41,191 bases of DNA. Origin: Rhodospirillaceae bacterium. Its GTDB lineage: Bacteria; Pseudomonadota; Alphaproteobacteria; GCA-2721365. Every line of letters starts with the position of its first letter. Within the stretch, counting starts at the first letter, position 1. Shown here one piece after another: positions 40,738 to 41,191 of this stretch. The DNA lies in the NCBI GenBank assembly GCA_002721365.1, contig PBKC01000062.1, forward strand, positions 1-41,191, written 5' to 3'. Position numbers and translations under genes: made by a program. The notes under the pieces were generated by a model that saw nothing but the letters and a program-made list of their open reading frames with translations, made no database searches and had not been told where the DNA came from.

Positions 40738-40935
40738 TCACCCGCCCAACCCGAGGACGGCCTGGACCGCCCAGGCCAACACCTGGTCCACCGCCAGAAA
40801 GAAGATCGACAGAACCACCACCATGATGAACACCATCACTGTCGTGATGATGGTCTCCTTGCGCGTGGGCCAGGTGACCTTATCGACTTCCTGTCGCACC
40901 TGACGTGCGAATTGTGCGGGACCGACCTTCGCCAT
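40738..40935 (-). CDS. secE: SecE, translocase subunit
   Basis: 65 residues, the short single-helix form. The amphipathic segment FARQVRQEVDKVTWPTRKET is diagnostic (the KVxWP motif), followed by one transmembrane helix TTVMVFIMVVVLSIFFLAVDQVL. It clamps SecY in the translocon. It lies between tRNA-Trp and nusG, the conserved order in proteobacteria. Confidence 0.97.
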   Translation of the reverse strand: MAKVGPAQFARQVRQEVDKVTWPTRKETIITTVMVFIMVVVLSIFFLAVDQVLAWAVQAVLGLGG

Positions 40936-40975
40936 GATCGCGCTCGAATCGCCTCCGCTCAGTTACCGAACAGTG

Positions 40976-41052
40976 TGGCAGGAGTGGAGGGGCTCGAACC
41001 CCCAACCCCCGGTTTTGGAGACCGGTGCTCTAGCCAATTGAGCTACACTCCT
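40976..41052 (-). tRNA. trnW: tRNA-Trp (anticodon CCA)
   Basis: On the minus strand the cloverleaf is complete: acceptor AGGAGTG pairs perfectly with CACTCCT, the D arm is GCTC...GAGC, the anticodon stem CCGGT / ACCGG holds loop CTCCAAA with anticodon CCA at 41016-41018, and the T arm has GGTTCGAGC-type sequence. The 3' CCA is encoded (40976-40978). It belongs with secE in the usual tuf-tRNA-Trp-secE order. Sequence on its 5' side belongs to a different genome (see findings). Confidence 0.96.
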
Positions 41053-41063
41053 CCAAAAGCAAA

Positions 41064-41191
41064 TTATTCGACAATTGCCGAAACAACACCAGCACCAACT
41101 GTTCTACCACCCTCACGGATAGCAAAACGAAGGTTTTCTTCCATAGCAATTGGAACAATTAATTCTACATCAACCTCAATGTTATCACCAG
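41064..41191 (-). CDS. tuf: EF-Tu C-terminal fragment, AT-rich and foreign to the rest of the window
   Basis: Forty-one codons plus stop are visible, cut by the window edge: [20 protein letters not shown] then [21 protein letters not shown]. It is clearly the end of EF-Tu domain III. Compared with the native tuf at 24381-25571 it agrees at 32 of 41 residues, and its codons are AT-rich (about 40% GC over 41056-41191 by hand count, against a strongly GC-rich neighbourhood). Duplicate tuf genes within one genome are normally almost identical, so this is probably from another organism, joined at the tRNA. The source organism cannot be named from 41 residues. Confidence 0.93.
   Translation of the reverse strand, partial: GDNIEVDVELIVPIAMEENLRFAIREGGRTVGAGVVSAIVE

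Overview
This window is a high-GC chromosomal segment from an alphaproteobacterium. The order and content fit a Rhodospirillales-like lineage: an ATP12-type F1 assembly chaperone, a canonical alphaproteobacterial ribosomal super-operon, and a degQ-like / rarA / crcB / rluC / HAD / ATP12 train directly behind rplQ. Nearly everything is core translation, transcription and secretion machinery on the minus strand. I see no CRISPR array, prophage, transposase or defence system.

Layout, left to right. Positions 1-2933 (+): the 3' part of a PgdA-like polysaccharide deacetylase, a family-5 periplasmic solute-binding protein, and a PqiA-domain membrane protein. Positions 2934-3094: a convergent intergenic region occupied by a large GC-rich inverted repeat. 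Positions 3095-5425 (-): an acyl-CoA carboxylase beta subunit and an ATP12 chaperone. Positions 5552-10357 (-): a compact train transcribed as Deg-type protease, rarA, crcB, rluC and a HAD phosphatase, with several overlapping stops and starts. Positions 10473-28794 (-): one long str-S10-spc-alpha ribosomal superoperon, rpsL-rpsG-fusA-tuf-rpsJ through rpoA-rplQ. It has a recognisable sigma70-type promoter upstream of rpsL and an intrinsic terminator after rplQ. Positions 28815-40935 (-): secE-nusG-rplKA-rplJL-rpoBC. This cluster has an L10-leader-like RNA before rplJ, hairpins in the rplL-rpoB and rpoB-rpoC spacers, and a 17-bp terminator stem after rpoC. Positions 40976-41052 (-): tRNA-Trp(CCA).

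Three things stand out. (1) The last ~136 bases encode the C-terminus of an EF-Tu from a different, AT-rich genome, joined exactly at tRNA-Trp, so the right edge is most likely an assembly chimera. (2) rpoA carries a one-base insertion near 11533 that splits an otherwise complete essential gene, most likely a sequence error. (3) RpoB has an in-frame insertion of about 73 residues just before the conserved RYDLSAVGR block. I do not recognise it from other RpoB proteins, and it is the best candidate here for something lineage-specific.

Functionally the window holds two of the three catalytic core subunit genes of RNA polymerase intact (rpoB, rpoC) plus the frameshifted rpoA, most ribosomal proteins, elongation factors Tu and G, NusG, the SecY and SecE translocon subunits and adenylate kinase. 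Envelope quality control, fluoride export, DNA repair and rRNA modification genes ride downstream.
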